Notes: a model not told the origin generated them from the sequence alone. DNA of 64,000 bases from Lysinimonas soli (GCF_042655435.1 NZ_JBHSMG010000001.1:124001-188000); one strand, 5' to 3'. Shown: positions 41,954 to 50,711, counted from the first letter of the stretch. Translations and numbers: made by a program.

Positions 41954-42733
41954 TCAGATGAGCTTCGAGGCGGCGAGGTAGTCGGTGAGCTGGGCGGCGG
42001 CGGTGCCGTCGTCCGTGATGATGGTGCCGCCGCTGCGGGGCGGTCGCGGGGTCACTTCGCGCACGATCGACCAGGAGTGCTCGGCCCCGGTCTCGGCGGC
42101 ATCCAGTCCGAGGGCGGCGACGCCGAGCACCTCGACGGGCTTCTTCTTGGCCCCCATGATCCCCTTGAAGCTGGGGTAGCGCGCCTCGGCGATCTGCTCG
42201 TTGACCGAGACGACCGCGGGGAGCTCGGTCGACACCTCGAGGTAGCCGTCGTCGGTGACCCGCTCGCCGGTCACGGTCGAGCCGCTGACCGTCATCGCCC
42301 GCAGGAAGCTGAGCTGGGCGACGCCGAGGCGCTCGGCCAGCATCGCCGGCACCGCGGCGGTGCGGCCGTCGGTCGACTCGTTGCCCGCGATGATCAGGTC
42401 GTACCCGCGCGGGGCGAGCGCCGCCGCCAGGGCCGCCGAGGTCTGAACCGCATCGGAGCCCACGAGGCCGTCGTCGACGAGGTGGATCGCGTTGTCGGCT
42501 CCCATCGCGAGGCCCTTGCGAATGCTGTCGAGGGCCGTCTTGGGCCCCATCGTGACGATGGTCACCTCGCTGCCGGGGTGGGCCTCCCGCGTCTGCAGGG
42601 CGACCTCCACGGCCTTCTCGTCGACCTCGTCGACGACCGCATCGGAACGACGGTCGACCCGCTTGGTGGTCGGGTCCAGGTGGCGGTCACCCCAGGTATC
42701 GGGGACTTCCTTGACCAGAACGGCGATCTTCAT
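41954..42733 (-). CDS. etfB: Electron transfer flavoprotein beta subunit
   Basis: A protein of 259 residues starting MKIAVLVKEVPDT. It holds the AMP-binding and partner-recognition features of EtfB: AGNESTDGRTAAVPAMLAE near 118 and the recognition loop FKGIMGAKKKPVEV (about 197-210). ATG at 42733 has GAAGAGG six bases upstream; ATG at 42739 is less well placed. It is divergent from the acyl-CoA dehydrogenase gene, with a palindromic region between them. Confidence 0.95.
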   Translation of the reverse strand: MKIAVLVKEVPDTWGDRHLDPTTKRVDRRSDAVVDEVDEKAVEVALQTREAHPGSEVTIVTMGPKTALDSIRKGLAMGADNAIHLVDDGLVGSDAVQTSAALAAALAPRGYDLIIAGNESTDGRTAAVPAMLAERLGVAQLSFLRAMTVSGSTVTGERVTDDGYLEVSTELPAVVSVNEQIAEARYPSFKGIMGAKKKPVEVLGVAALGLDAAETGAEHSWSIVREVTPRPPRSGGTIITDDGTAAAQLTDYLAASKLI

Positions 42734-42808
42734 GAGCATCCTCTTCGTCGAGCGGGCCGAGCCCGGTTTGCCCCTCCAGACTACGTCCTTCGTATTGCCT
42801 GAAAGTAG

Positions 42809-42838
42809 TAGGACTTCCTAGTAATTAGTAGGATGTCC
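42809..42838. promoter_or_regulatory. Overlapping palindromes in the etfB / acyl-CoA dehydrogenase divergent promoter
   Basis: TAGGA-CT-TCCTA (42809-42820) is a perfect palindrome. GGACTTCCTA (42811-42820) also pairs with TAGGATGTCC (42829-42838) at nine of ten positions across an 8-base spacer. TATTCT at 42842-42847 is a possible -10 for the rightward gene. The region is AT-rich. It is a candidate operator for a regulator of both operons, for example the MarR protein at 46793-47320. Confidence 0.55.
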
Positions 42839-42894
42839 ACGTATTCTGGTCAGGACACATCCGAGTCCCACAAGGACGAAACCGGAGGTTCCCG

Positions 42895-44031
42895 ATGTCC
42901 ACCATGACCCAGGATCAAGCCGCCCTCATCGACGCCGTGCGTCACTTCGCCGCCGACGAACTGGCCCCGCACGCCGCCGAATGGGACGAGACCCATCACT
43001 TCCCGCTCGAGGTGCTGCGCGACGCCGGCCAGATGGGCCTCGGCGGCATCGTGATCGACGAACGTTTCGGGGGCTCCGGCCTCAGCCGCGCCGACGCGGT
43101 GCGGGTCTTCGAGCAGTTGGCGATGGGCGACACGACGATCGCGGCATCCATCTCGATCCACAACATGGTGGTCGGCATGATCGACCGCTTCGGCGACGAC
43201 CGCCAGCGGGCGCTCTGGGTGCCCGAGCTCGCCGCGCTCGAGACCCTCGGCGCCTACTGCCTCACCGAACCGGGCATGGGGTCGGATGCCGCGGCCCTGC
43301 GCACCCGCGCCGAGCGCGTCGGCGACGACTACGTGATCAACGGCGTGAAGCAGTTCATCTCGGGCGCCGGAGCCGCCGCGGTCTACGTCGTGATGGCTCG
43401 CACCGCCGAGACCGGCAGTCACGGCATCAGCGCGATCGTGGTGCCCGCCGACGCCGCCGGGCTGGGATTCGGCCCGCTCGAGAAGAAGATGGGCTGGCAC
43501 GCTCAACCGACCCGCCAGGTCATCTTCGACAACGTGCACGTGCCGGTCGGCAATCGACTGTCGGCCGAGGGCGACGGCTTCGGCATCGCGATGAGCGCGC
43601 TCGACGGCGGCCGGCTCAACATCGGCGCCTGTTCGATCGGCGGAGGCCAGGCGGCGCTCGATCAGACCGTCGCCTACCTGAAGACCCGCGAGGCATTCGG
43701 TTCGCCGCTCATCGAGAAGGAGGCGCTGCTCTTCCAGCTCGCCGACATGGACACCGAGCTCGAGGCGGCCCGCACCCTGCTGTGGCGCGCCGCCGACGCC
43801 CTCGACGATCACGATCCCGGCGCCGTCCGGCTGTGCGCCATGGCGAAGCGGGTCGCGACGGATGCCGGATTCACGGTCGCGAACGCCGCCCTCCAGCTGC
43901 ACGGCGGCTACGGCTACCTCAGCGACTACGGCATCGAACGCATCGTGCGGGATCTGCGCGTGCACCAGATACTGGAGGGGACGAACGAGATCATGCGACT
44001 CATCGTGGGTCGCGAGCTCGCGGGAGCCTGA
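42895..44031 (+). CDS. Acyl-CoA dehydrogenase, probably isobutyryl-CoA dehydrogenase
   Basis: A protein of 378 residues with the ACAD fold. Motifs are YCLTEPGMGSDAAALRT (about 122-138), the FAD-binding region near LHGGYGYLSDYGIER and the catalytic Glu region QILEGTNEIMR near the end. Overall it resembles human ACAD8, which oxidises isobutyryl-CoA to methacrylyl-CoA in valine degradation. The next three genes encode later steps of the same pathway, and etfBA, encoding its electron acceptor, lies divergently upstream. CGGAGG provides a strong ribosome-binding site. Confidence 0.88.
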   Translation: MSTMTQDQAALIDAVRHFAADELAPHAAEWDETHHFPLEVLRDAGQMGLGGIVIDERFGGSGLSRADAVRVFEQLAMGDTTIAASISIHNMVVGMIDRFGDDRQRALWVPELAALETLGAYCLTEPGMGSDAAALRTRAERVGDDYVINGVKQFISGAGAAAVYVVMARTAETGSHGISAIVVPADAAGLGFGPLEKKMGWHAQPTRQVIFDNVHVPVGNRLSAEGDGFGIAMSALDGGRLNIGACSIGGGQAALDQTVAYLKTREAFGSPLIEKEALLFQLADMDTELEAARTLLWRAADALDDHDPGAVRLCAMAKRVATDAGFTVANAALQLHGGYGYLSDYGIERIVRDLRVHQILEGTNEIMRLIVGRELAGA

Positions 44032-45110
44032 TGGAGCCGATCGACCGCCTCGACGACGAGGTTCTGGTGCGGCGCGACGGCGTGCTCGGCCACGTCCAGC
44101 TCAACCGGCCGCGCGCCCTCAACGCGCTCACGCAGGCGATGGTCGAGCGCCTCACCGAGGTGCTCGCCGAGTGGCTCCATGACGACGGCGTGCAGACGGT
44201 CGTGCTCTCGGGGGCCGGCGACCGCGGGCTGTGCGCGGGTGGAGACATCGTCGCGATCGCGCACTCGATCCGTTCGGGCGGGGCGGAGGCGGCACGCTTC
44301 TGGCGGGACGAGTACGCCCTCGACGCCGTGATCGCCCGGTATCCGAAGCCGTTCGTCGCGCTCATGGACGGACTCGTGCTCGGCGGCGGGGTCGGACTCT
44401 CGGCCCACGGCGGCACCCGGGTCGTCACGGAACGCACCCGGATCGGGATGCCCGAGGTGTCGATCGGCTTCTTCCCGGATGTCGGGGGGACCCTCCTACT
44501 CGCCCGCGCGCCGGGCGAACTCGGCACCCACCTGGCGCTGACCGGCGGCACGGCGAGTGGCGCCGACGCGATCGCGCTCGGGCTCGCCGATCACCTCGTG
44601 CCGAGCGAGCGACTCGCCGAACTGGTCGCTGCTCTGGGCTCGGCGCCGCCCGCCGAGGTGATCGCGCGGCTCGCCGTGGCCGCCGGCGCCTCGGAGCTGG
44701 TCGCGCAGCGCGACTGGATCGACGAGGCCTATTCGGGCGACGACCCCCTCGCGATCGTCGAGCGGCTCGAGGCATCGCCCGTTCCCGCGGCCCGCGAGGC
44801 GGCGGCGACGATCCGGACGAAGTCGCCGACCTCGGTCGCGGTCACGCTGGCCGCCGTGCGGCGGGCGCGCGAGCTCGCGAGCCTCGAGGCGGTGCTCGAG
44901 CGCGACTTCCGCATCGCGATGCATTTCACGCAGGGCCACGAGACCCTCGAGGGGGTTCGGGCGCAGGTGATCGACAAGGACCGCACCCCGCGCTGGGATC
45001 CGGCCCGCCTCGACGACGTGACCGCCGAGGCGGTCGAGCGCTACTTCGCGCCCCTCGAGGGGCGCGAACTGGGCCTGGCGCAGGCCGGGCCATCATCACG
45101 AGGAGAGTGA
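44031..45110 (+). CDS. 3-hydroxyisobutyryl-CoA hydrolase
   Basis: A protein of 359 residues, a crotonase-fold enzyme of the length typical for this hydrolase rather than for hydratases (about 260). The segment GMPEVSIGFFPDVGGT (about 141-156) holds the catalytic Glu and Asp as in human HIBCH, and the C-terminus has the extra helical region. It releases 3-hydroxyisobutyrate from its CoA ester. The start overlaps the stop of the dehydrogenase gene by one base. Confidence 0.9.
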   Translation: MEPIDRLDDEVLVRRDGVLGHVQLNRPRALNALTQAMVERLTEVLAEWLHDDGVQTVVLSGAGDRGLCAGGDIVAIAHSIRSGGAEAARFWRDEYALDAVIARYPKPFVALMDGLVLGGGVGLSAHGGTRVVTERTRIGMPEVSIGFFPDVGGTLLLARAPGELGTHLALTGGTASGADAIALGLADHLVPSERLAELVAALGSAPPAEVIARLAVAAGASELVAQRDWIDEAYSGDDPLAIVERLEASPVPAAREAAATIRTKSPTSVAVTLAAVRRARELASLEAVLERDFRIAMHFTQGHETLEGVRAQVIDKDRTPRWDPARLDDVTAEAVERYFAPLEGRELGLAQAGPSSRGE

Positions 45111-45111
45111 C

Positions 45112-46023
45112 ATGACGAACATCGCGTTCATCGGCCTGGGGAACATGGGCGGGCCGATGGCAGCCAACCTCGTCAAGGCCGGCCACGCCGTCCACGGCTT
45201 CGACCTCGTCCCGGCCGCCCTCGACCATGCCAGGGCGAACGGGGTGACCGTCGCGCCGGATGCCGCGACCGCCGTCGCCGGCAGCGAAGTCGTCATCACC
45301 ATGCTGGCGAGCGGGCGGCAGGTGCTCGACGCCTATCGCGACGGATTGCTCGCGGCCGCCCGACCCGGCACGTTGTTCATCGACAGCTCGACGATCGACG
45401 TCGCGGATGCGGTCGCGGCCCGCGAGCTGGCCGTCGCGGCGGGCCATCGCGGTATGGACGCTCCGGTCTCCGGCGGCGTCGGGGGTGCGTCAGCGGCGAC
45501 CCTCACCTTCATGGTGGGGGCGGAGGCGGCCGACTTCGAGGCGGCGCGTCCGATCCTCGAGGTCATGGGCGGCCGCATCGTGCACTGCGGCGGGTCCGGA
45601 GCCGGCCAGGCCGCGAAGATCTGCAACAACCTGATCCTCGGCGTCTCGATGATCGCGGTGAGCGAGGCGTTCGTGCTCGGCGAGAAGCTGGGGCTCAGCG
45701 ATCAGGCGCTCTTCGACGTGGCGTCGGCGGCATCCGGTCAGTGCTGGGCGCTCACCACGAACTGCCCGGTGCCGGGGCCGGTTCCCACCAGCCCGGCGAA
45801 CCACGACTACCAGCCGGGCTTCGCGGGCGCCCTGATGGCGAAGGATCTCGGTCTCGCGCTCAACGCCCTCGAAGCCACGGGGGTCGCGGCCGAACTGGGG
45901 CCGCTCGCGGCGCGCATCTACCGGCGTTTCGCCGACGAGGGTGGAGCCGGTCGCGACTTCTCGGGCATCATCACGGTGATTCGCGACAACTCGGCCGGAG
46001 CCTCGGGGAGGATGGCGAAGTGA
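45112..46023 (+). CDS. mmsB: 3-hydroxyisobutyrate dehydrogenase
   Basis: A protein of 303 residues. The N-terminal NAD-binding signature is FIGLGNMGGPMAANLVKAGH, the substrate signature APVSGGVGGASAATLTFMVG (about 120-140), and the catalytic Lys is in GAGQAAKICNN (about 170). It oxidises 3-hydroxyisobutyrate to methylmalonate semialdehyde. AGGAGAG precedes the ATG. The matching semialdehyde dehydrogenase gene (mmsA) is not in the window. Confidence 0.93.
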   Translation: MTNIAFIGLGNMGGPMAANLVKAGHAVHGFDLVPAALDHARANGVTVAPDAATAVAGSEVVITMLASGRQVLDAYRDGLLAAARPGTLFIDSSTIDVADAVAARELAVAAGHRGMDAPVSGGVGGASAATLTFMVGAEAADFEAARPILEVMGGRIVHCGGSGAGQAAKICNNLILGVSMIAVSEAFVLGEKLGLSDQALFDVASAASGQCWALTTNCPVPGPVPTSPANHDYQPGFAGALMAKDLGLALNALEATGVAAELGPLAARIYRRFADEGGAGRDFSGIITVIRDNSAGASGRMAK

Positions 46024-46796
46024 CCGACTTCGAGACCATCCTGATCGAGCGCCGCGAACGGGTGGGGCTGATCACCCTGAACCGTCCGGAATCGCTCAAC
46101 GCGCTCAACACGACCCTCATGACCGAGGTGGTCGCGGCTGCCGGCGAGTTCGATGCCGATCCGGGCATCGGCGCGATCGTCGTGACCGGGTCATCGCGGG
46201 CCTTCGCGGCCGGGGCCGACATCAAGGAGATGGCGGAGGCGCGCTACCCGGAGTTCTACCTCGCCGACTGGGGCGCGGGCTGGGATCGCTTCGCCGCCGT
46301 GCGCACCCCGACGATCGCGGCGGTGGCCGGGTACGCCCTCGGCGGCGGCTGCGAGCTCGCGCTCATGTGCGACATCGTGCTCGCCGCCGACACCGCCGTG
46401 TTCGGGCAGCCCGAGATCAAGCTCGGCACGATCCCCGGGCTCGGCGGTTCGCAGCGGCTCACCCGCGCGGTCGGCAAGGCGCTCGCCATGGACCTCGTCC
46501 TCACCGGACGCAACATGCACGCCGACGAGGCGCTGCGGGCCGGGCTCGTGGCGCGGGTGGTCGCCGCCGATGCGCTGCTCGACGAGGCCCTGCGAACCGC
46601 GACGACGATCGCGTCGATGTCGCTGCCGATCGCGATGCTCGCGAAAGAGGCCGTGAACGCCGCCTTCGAGACGGAACTGACGGCGGGGCTGCGGTTCGAG
46701 CGACGCGTGTTCCACTCGACCTTCGCCACCCGCGATCAGAAGGAGGGGATGCGCGCCTTCATCGAGAAGCGCGCTGCGACGTTCACGAACGACTAG
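46020..46796 (+). CDS. Enoyl-CoA hydratase (probably methacrylyl-CoA hydratase)
   Basis: A protein of 258 residues, normal for the crotonase family. The oxyanion segment is AFAAGADIKEM (about 60-70); the catalytic glutamates lie in GGGCELALMCD and FGQPEIKLGTIPGLGGSQ. In this context it should hydrate methacrylyl-CoA to 3-hydroxyisobutyryl-CoA, completing the path from isobutyryl-CoA to methylmalonate semialdehyde in four adjacent genes. The GTG start overlaps the mmsB stop by four bases. Confidence 0.9.
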   Translation: MTDFETILIERRERVGLITLNRPESLNALNTTLMTEVVAAAGEFDADPGIGAIVVTGSSRAFAAGADIKEMAEARYPEFYLADWGAGWDRFAAVRTPTIAAVAGYALGGGCELALMCDIVLAADTAVFGQPEIKLGTIPGLGGSQRLTRAVGKALAMDLVLTGRNMHADEALRAGLVARVVAADALLDEALRTATTIASMSLPIAMLAKEAVNAAFETELTAGLRFERRVFHSTFATRDQKEGMRAFIEKRAATFTND

Positions 46797-47320
46797 TCGC
46801 CCGCCTCCGGCTCGGCGAAGTCGCCGGCATCCCGCCGGAAGCCGTGCAGCAGCTGGTTGAGTTGCGCCACCTCGTCGGGGCTGAACCCGGTCTGCTCGAA
46901 GACCGACGCGTTGAGCACCGCGGTCGCCGCCCTCACGCGTTCCCGCCCCTCGTCGGTGATCTCGACGAGGGTGGCGCGGCCGTCGGTGGGATGCGCGACC
47001 CGCCGCACGAGCCCGGCGGCCTCCAGCCGGTCCACCGCGTTGGTCACGCTCGTCGGATGCACCTGCAGGCGCGCGCTCGCCTTCGCCATCGGCAGCGACC
47101 CGCGTCGGGTGAAGCTCAACAGCGCGAGCAACTCGAAGCGGGCGAAGGTCAGCTCGAAGGGCTTGAGGGCGCTCTCGACGCGGGCCGAGAGGATCTGCTG
47201 GGCCCGCATGATCGAGGTCACGGCGGCCATGCCGTCGGCGGCATCCGCCCAGCCGTGCTGCTGCCACTGCCGGTGCGCCTCGGCGATCGGGTCGGAGGCC
47301 AGCGGGGTCGGATCGGCCAC
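46793..47320 (-). CDS. MarR-family transcriptional regulator
   Basis: A protein of 175 residues with a MarR winged helix: LTFARFELLALLSFTRRGSL, the recognition region KASARLQVHPTSVTNAVDRL and the wing HPTDGRATLVEITDEG. GTG at 47320 has AGGAGGT immediately upstream; codons further upstream to 47365 are not needed. It is convergent with the enoyl-CoA hydratase gene, their stops overlapping (46793-46796). It is the only regulator next to the valine cluster and so the best candidate to control it; this is inference. Confidence 0.88.
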   Translation of the reverse strand: MADPTPLASDPIAEAHRQWQQHGWADAADGMAAVTSIMRAQQILSARVESALKPFELTFARFELLALLSFTRRGSLPMAKASARLQVHPTSVTNAVDRLEAAGLVRRVAHPTDGRATLVEITDEGRERVRAATAVLNASVFEQTGFSPDEVAQLNQLLHGFRRDAGDFAEPEAGD

Positions 47321-47412
47321 GGCACCTCCTGTTCGTGACGGCGTGAGCGGTCGTGGGGTCATCATGTCATGCGAGGCGGATCACCGAAGGCGTCGCGCGC
47401 GATGATGGAGCG

Positions 47413-47832
47413 ATGATCTCGACGGCACTCGCCCGCGAGCTCCGCGAGGCGGGGCTGCGCTGGACGCCCACCTCGGGTGACGCGTTCCAGATCGCGCTGC
47501 CCGACTTCGAGGGCGACCAGTTCACGGTGAGCGACATGACGATCGAGGCGCACGACTACCCGACCGGCGCCGTGCTCGGCTTCAACGGCACGACCGAGTG
47601 GGCGCTCGACTCGGTCGCGCTCGGCGCCGCGCTCTGGCTGCCGCGCGAAGACCAGCTGCGCGAACTGCTGCGCGGGACCTTCCGCTCCCTGCTGCGTGCG
47701 GTGGACACGGAGGGGCGTGTCAGCTACACCGTCACGGTGCGGATCGGCGAGGTGGATGCCGCCTACAGCCGGGACGACCCCTCGGAGGCCTACGGCGTCG
47801 CGGTCCTCGCGCTCATTCGTTCGGCGGCGTAG
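47413..47832 (+). CDS. Conserved hypothetical protein (often mislabelled pilus assembly CpaE)
   Basis: A protein of 139 residues, soluble. It begins MISTALARELREAGLRWTP and contains GFNGTTEWALDS and WLPREDQLRELL (about 55-90), which appear in a small actinobacterial family sometimes annotated as pilus assembly protein CpaE. It has no ATPase or receiver motif, so that name is not supported. Function is unknown. Its end overlaps the convergent DUF4349 gene by 20 bases. Confidence 0.7.
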   Translation: MISTALARELREAGLRWTPTSGDAFQIALPDFEGDQFTVSDMTIEAHDYPTGAVLGFNGTTEWALDSVALGAALWLPREDQLRELLRGTFRSLLRAVDTEGRVSYTVTVRIGEVDAAYSRDDPSEAYGVAVLALIRSAA

Positions 47833-48724
47833 CGGCCTTTCGCGCGGCCACTCGACGGCGCCGCACTCGGCGGATTCCGAACACGGCCAGCAGGGCGAGA
47901 CCGGCGAACGCCAGCCAGGGGATCAGCACTCCGAGCACGACGAGCGCGGTCGTCCAGAACGAGACGAACGCGGCCCAGCCGGTGCCGAGTCCGGCCCAGA
48001 AGTCGGCCGGCTTCACGGGGGGAGCGGCGGCATCCGAGCGCAGCGTCAGGGTGATCGTCGACATGCTGATCTGGTCGTTCAGGCCGCGCTGCTGCGCCTC
48101 GAGGCTCTCGAGTTCACCCTGCCGCTCGCTGAGGGCGTTCTCGATCGCGACGAGGTCGGTCGTGGTCGTCGCCTTCGCCTCGAGTTCGAGCAGCCGAGCC
48201 GTCGATGCCTTCAGGGCATCGATGCGGGCGCCCAGATCCTGGGTCTGCGCCGTCACATCGGCCGAGTTGGTCGCGAGCTGATCGACCCGGCCGAGCTTGC
48301 GCAGCGCGTCGAGCGTCTGGTTCAGGACCCTCGCCGGGATGCGCAGCACGAGGGTCGCGCTTCCCCGGTCGCCGTTGCTCGCCGCGTTCTCGGTGCGGCC
48401 ATCGATCCGGCCGCCCGCGCCCTCGACGATCGCGACCGCCTTCGCGGATTCGGTGAGCGGTGCGCCGGTCGTGATGGTCATCGTGCCCGTCACCACGACC
48501 GAGCGATCGGCGGTCGCCGCGCTGCCGGACCCCGACGTGCCGCCGGATGCCGCATCCCCGACCGCGGGTGCCTTGCCGATCGTGCCGGACTGCGATCCGC
48601 CCGGGGATGCCGAGTTCGAGCCTCCTCCCGCCGAGCATCCCGCGAGGGCGAGACCGGCCGCGAGCAGAACGGCGGCGAGCAGGGCGGGGCGCGACCGCGA
48701 GGTCGCCGTCGACATGGTCTTCAT
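47813..48724 (-). CDS. DUF4349 membrane-anchored lipoprotein
   Basis: A protein of 303 residues. The N-terminal signal has the lipobox LALAGC (Cys at about 30) and a Ser/Gly linker. The DUF4349 domain (about 70-225) contains the VVTGTMTITTG strand, RGSATLVLRIPA and a long coiled coil (about 140-205, DLGARIDALKASTARLLELE). A transmembrane helix (about 250-285) and a basic tail follow. It is thus anchored at both ends. Function is not established; the family is found in envelope-associated proteins. ATG at 48724 was chosen; ATG at 48715 is possible. Confidence 0.85.
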   Translation of the reverse strand: MKTMSTATSRSRPALLAAVLLAAGLALAGCSAGGGSNSASPGGSQSGTIGKAPAVGDAASGGTSGSGSAATADRSVVVTGTMTITTGAPLTESAKAVAIVEGAGGRIDGRTENAASNGDRGSATLVLRIPARVLNQTLDALRKLGRVDQLATNSADVTAQTQDLGARIDALKASTARLLELEAKATTTTDLVAIENALSERQGELESLEAQQRGLNDQISMSTITLTLRSDAAAPPVKPADFWAGLGTGWAAFVSFWTTALVVLGVLIPWLAFAGLALLAVFGIRRVRRRRVAARKAATPPNE

Positions 48725-48770
48725 GCTGACGACGCTAGGGAACGGCGGGTCGCCGCACATCCCAACGTTC

Positions 48771-48802
48771 ATCACGATTCGAACGTCGTCGATCACGATT
48801 CG
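48771..48802. repeat. 11-base direct repeat, two helical turns apart
   Basis: ATCACGATTCG occurs at 48771-48781 and 48792-48802, exactly 21 bases apart, in the divergent interval between the DUF4349 and alpha/beta-hydrolase genes. Same-face spacing suggests two bound protein subunits. No known consensus was recognised. Confidence 0.6.
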
Positions 48803-48830
48803 GACACAGGGGAGCCCTACCCTGGAGGGC

Positions 48831-49619
48831 ATGGGGCGAGGATACGGACTATTTCGGCGGCCGCCCCTGCTGCACGTCGCGGTCGACGAGGGGGTCGGTC
48901 CGGCTGTCCTCATGATCCACGGCATCGCCTCGTCATCGGTGACCTTCGAGAACGTCATCCCGCTGCTCACGGGCGCGCACCGGGTCATCGCCATCGACCT
49001 GCTGGGGTTCGGCGGCTCCCCGTCGCCCGAGGATGCCGAGTACACCATCGAGGAGCACGTCGCCGCGCTGGCCCGCACGATCTCGTCCCTGCGGCTGCGC
49101 GAGCCGTTCGTGCTGGTCGGGCACTCGATGGGCTCCCTGATCGCCGCCCGCTACGCGGCGGCGCGGCCCCGCCTGCTGAGGCGGCTGGTGCTGGTGAGCC
49201 CGCCCATCTACCTGCCGCCCGGCGCGATGGGCAACCGGGTCGACCGCACGACGATGGATCTCTACCTGCGCGCCTACGAATACCTGCGAACCAACAAGGA
49301 GTTCACGATCCGGACCGCCGCCGGGCTCGCCCGGCTGTCGCCGATCAAGAACCTGCTCGACGTCTCGGAGCAGAACTGGCGCGCCTTCGTGCTGTCACTG
49401 CAGAACTCGATCGAGTCGCAGACCTCGGTGAGCGATCTGGCGGCCGTCGAGGTGCCGGTCGTGGTGGTCTACGGATCGCTCGATCCGCTGCTGACGCCGT
49501 CCGGTCTGCGGGTGATCGAGAAGCTCCGCGGGGTCGAGGTGCACCGGGTCGACGGCGGCGACCACGTCATCCGCCCCCGCATGGCCCGGGTCATCGCGAC
49601 CGCGATCGGCCGGGCGTAG
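48831..49619 (+). CDS. Alpha/beta hydrolase
   Basis: A protein of 262 residues. The fold is clear from LMIHGIASSSVTFENVI, DLLGFGGSPSP, the elbow GHSMGS (Ser at about 103), the Asp in YGSLDPLLTP and the His in DGGDHVIRP. It has no signal peptide and no lid insert. It is followed by an aldo/keto reductase gene after nine bases, so the two form a unit. Substrate unknown. GGAGG lies two bases before the ATG region. Confidence 0.87.
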   Translation: MGRGYGLFRRPPLLHVAVDEGVGPAVLMIHGIASSSVTFENVIPLLTGAHRVIAIDLLGFGGSPSPEDAEYTIEEHVAALARTISSLRLREPFVLVGHSMGSLIAARYAAARPRLLRRLVLVSPPIYLPPGAMGNRVDRTTMDLYLRAYEYLRTNKEFTIRTAAGLARLSPIKNLLDVSEQNWRAFVLSLQNSIESQTSVSDLAAVEVPVVVVYGSLDPLLTPSGLRVIEKLRGVEVHRVDGGDHVIRPRMARVIATAIGRA

Positions 49620-49628
49620 GGTCGAGCC

Positions 49629-50624
49629 ATGGAGCATCGCACCCTCGGACGCACCGGCCGGCAGGTCTCGGTCGTCGGACTCGGAACCTGGCAACTCGGC
49701 GCCGACTGGGGCGATGTCTCGGAGCTGGAGGCCCACGCGGTTCTCGGCGCCTCGCTCGAGGCCGGGGTGACGATGATCGACACCGCGGACGTCTACGGCG
49801 ACGGCCGTAGCGAGACGATCATCGGCGGCTGGCGCGCCGCGCTGCCGGAATCCGACCGCGCGCGGATCACGGTGGCGACCAAGATGGGCCGCCGGCTCGA
49901 GCAGGTGCCGGGCAACTACACCCTCGAGAACTTCCGGCTGTGGACGGATCGCTCGCGACGCGGCCTGCAGATGGAGACGCTCGACCTCGTCCAGTTGCAC
50001 TGCCCGCCGAGCGAGGTGTTCGGCAGCGACGCCGTGTTCGACGCTCTGGACACGCTGGTGGCCGAGGAGGCGATCGCCGCCTACGGGGTCAGTGTCGAGA
50101 CCACCGACCAGGCGCTCACGGCGATCGCGCGTCCGGGCGTCGCGACCGTTCAGATCATCCTCAACGCCTTTCGGCTCAAGCCGCTCGACGCCGTTCTGCC
50201 CGCGGCCTCGGCGGCGGGGGTGGGGATCATCGCCCGCGTCCCGCTCGCGAGCGGTCTGCTCTCGGGGCGCTACGACCACTCGACCGCGTTCGCGGCCAAC
50301 GACCACCGCACGTACAACCGCCAGGGAGAGGCCTTCGACCGGGGCGAGACCTTCTCGGGAGTGGACTTCGACGAGGGCGTCGACGCGGCCCGCGAGTTCT
50401 CGGCGCTCGCAGCGACCGTCGGACTCGCTCCCGCGACCGCGGCGCTCGCCTGGGTGGTGCAGCAGCCCGGCGTGAGCACCGTCATCCCCGGCGCGCGCAA
50501 CATCGAGCAGGCGAAGGCCAACGCGACCGCGGGCTCGGTTCCCCCGCTGGGGGAGGACTTCTTCGCGAGCGTGCGCGAACTCTACGACCGCCGCTTCCGG
50601 GCGGCGATCCACTCGCGGTGGTGA
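49629..50624 (+). CDS. Aldo/keto reductase
   Basis: A protein of 331 residues with an NADP-dependent TIM barrel. The motifs are GLGTWQLGADWGD, the catalytic Asp and Tyr in MIDTADVYGDGRSE (about 49-62), the Lys in ATKMGRR and the His in VQLHCPP. The C-terminal NADP site VIPGARNIEQAKANATA is typical of the AKR 11-13 group. It reduces small aldehydes or sugars; the substrate is not evident. Confidence 0.9.
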   Translation: MEHRTLGRTGRQVSVVGLGTWQLGADWGDVSELEAHAVLGASLEAGVTMIDTADVYGDGRSETIIGGWRAALPESDRARITVATKMGRRLEQVPGNYTLENFRLWTDRSRRGLQMETLDLVQLHCPPSEVFGSDAVFDALDTLVAEEAIAAYGVSVETTDQALTAIARPGVATVQIILNAFRLKPLDAVLPAASAAGVGIIARVPLASGLLSGRYDHSTAFAANDHRTYNRQGEAFDRGETFSGVDFDEGVDAAREFSALAATVGLAPATAALAWVVQQPGVSTVIPGARNIEQAKANATAGSVPPLGEDFFASVRELYDRRFRAAIHSRW

Positions 50625-50680
50625 CGCGGCCGTTCCTCGCGGAATGAGCCGGAGCATCCGGCGGTTGTGGCCTGCGAAGA

Positions 50681-50692
50681 TTGACGTGTCAA
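50681..50692. promoter_or_regulatory. Palindrome before the flavin reductase gene
   Basis: TTGAC-GT-GTCAA is a perfect 12-base palindrome located 20 bases before the ATG at 50712. Its left arm could be the -35 of the promoter. It is a candidate operator for a redox or MarR-type regulator. Confidence 0.45.
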
Positions 50693-50711
50693 CTATTTCG
50701 CGAGGAGTCCC

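Noticed and set aside
47413..47832. Pilus assembly protein CpaE
   Set aside because: The 139-residue protein has no receiver or MinD-like ATPase motif; that database-style name is not supported by the sequence.
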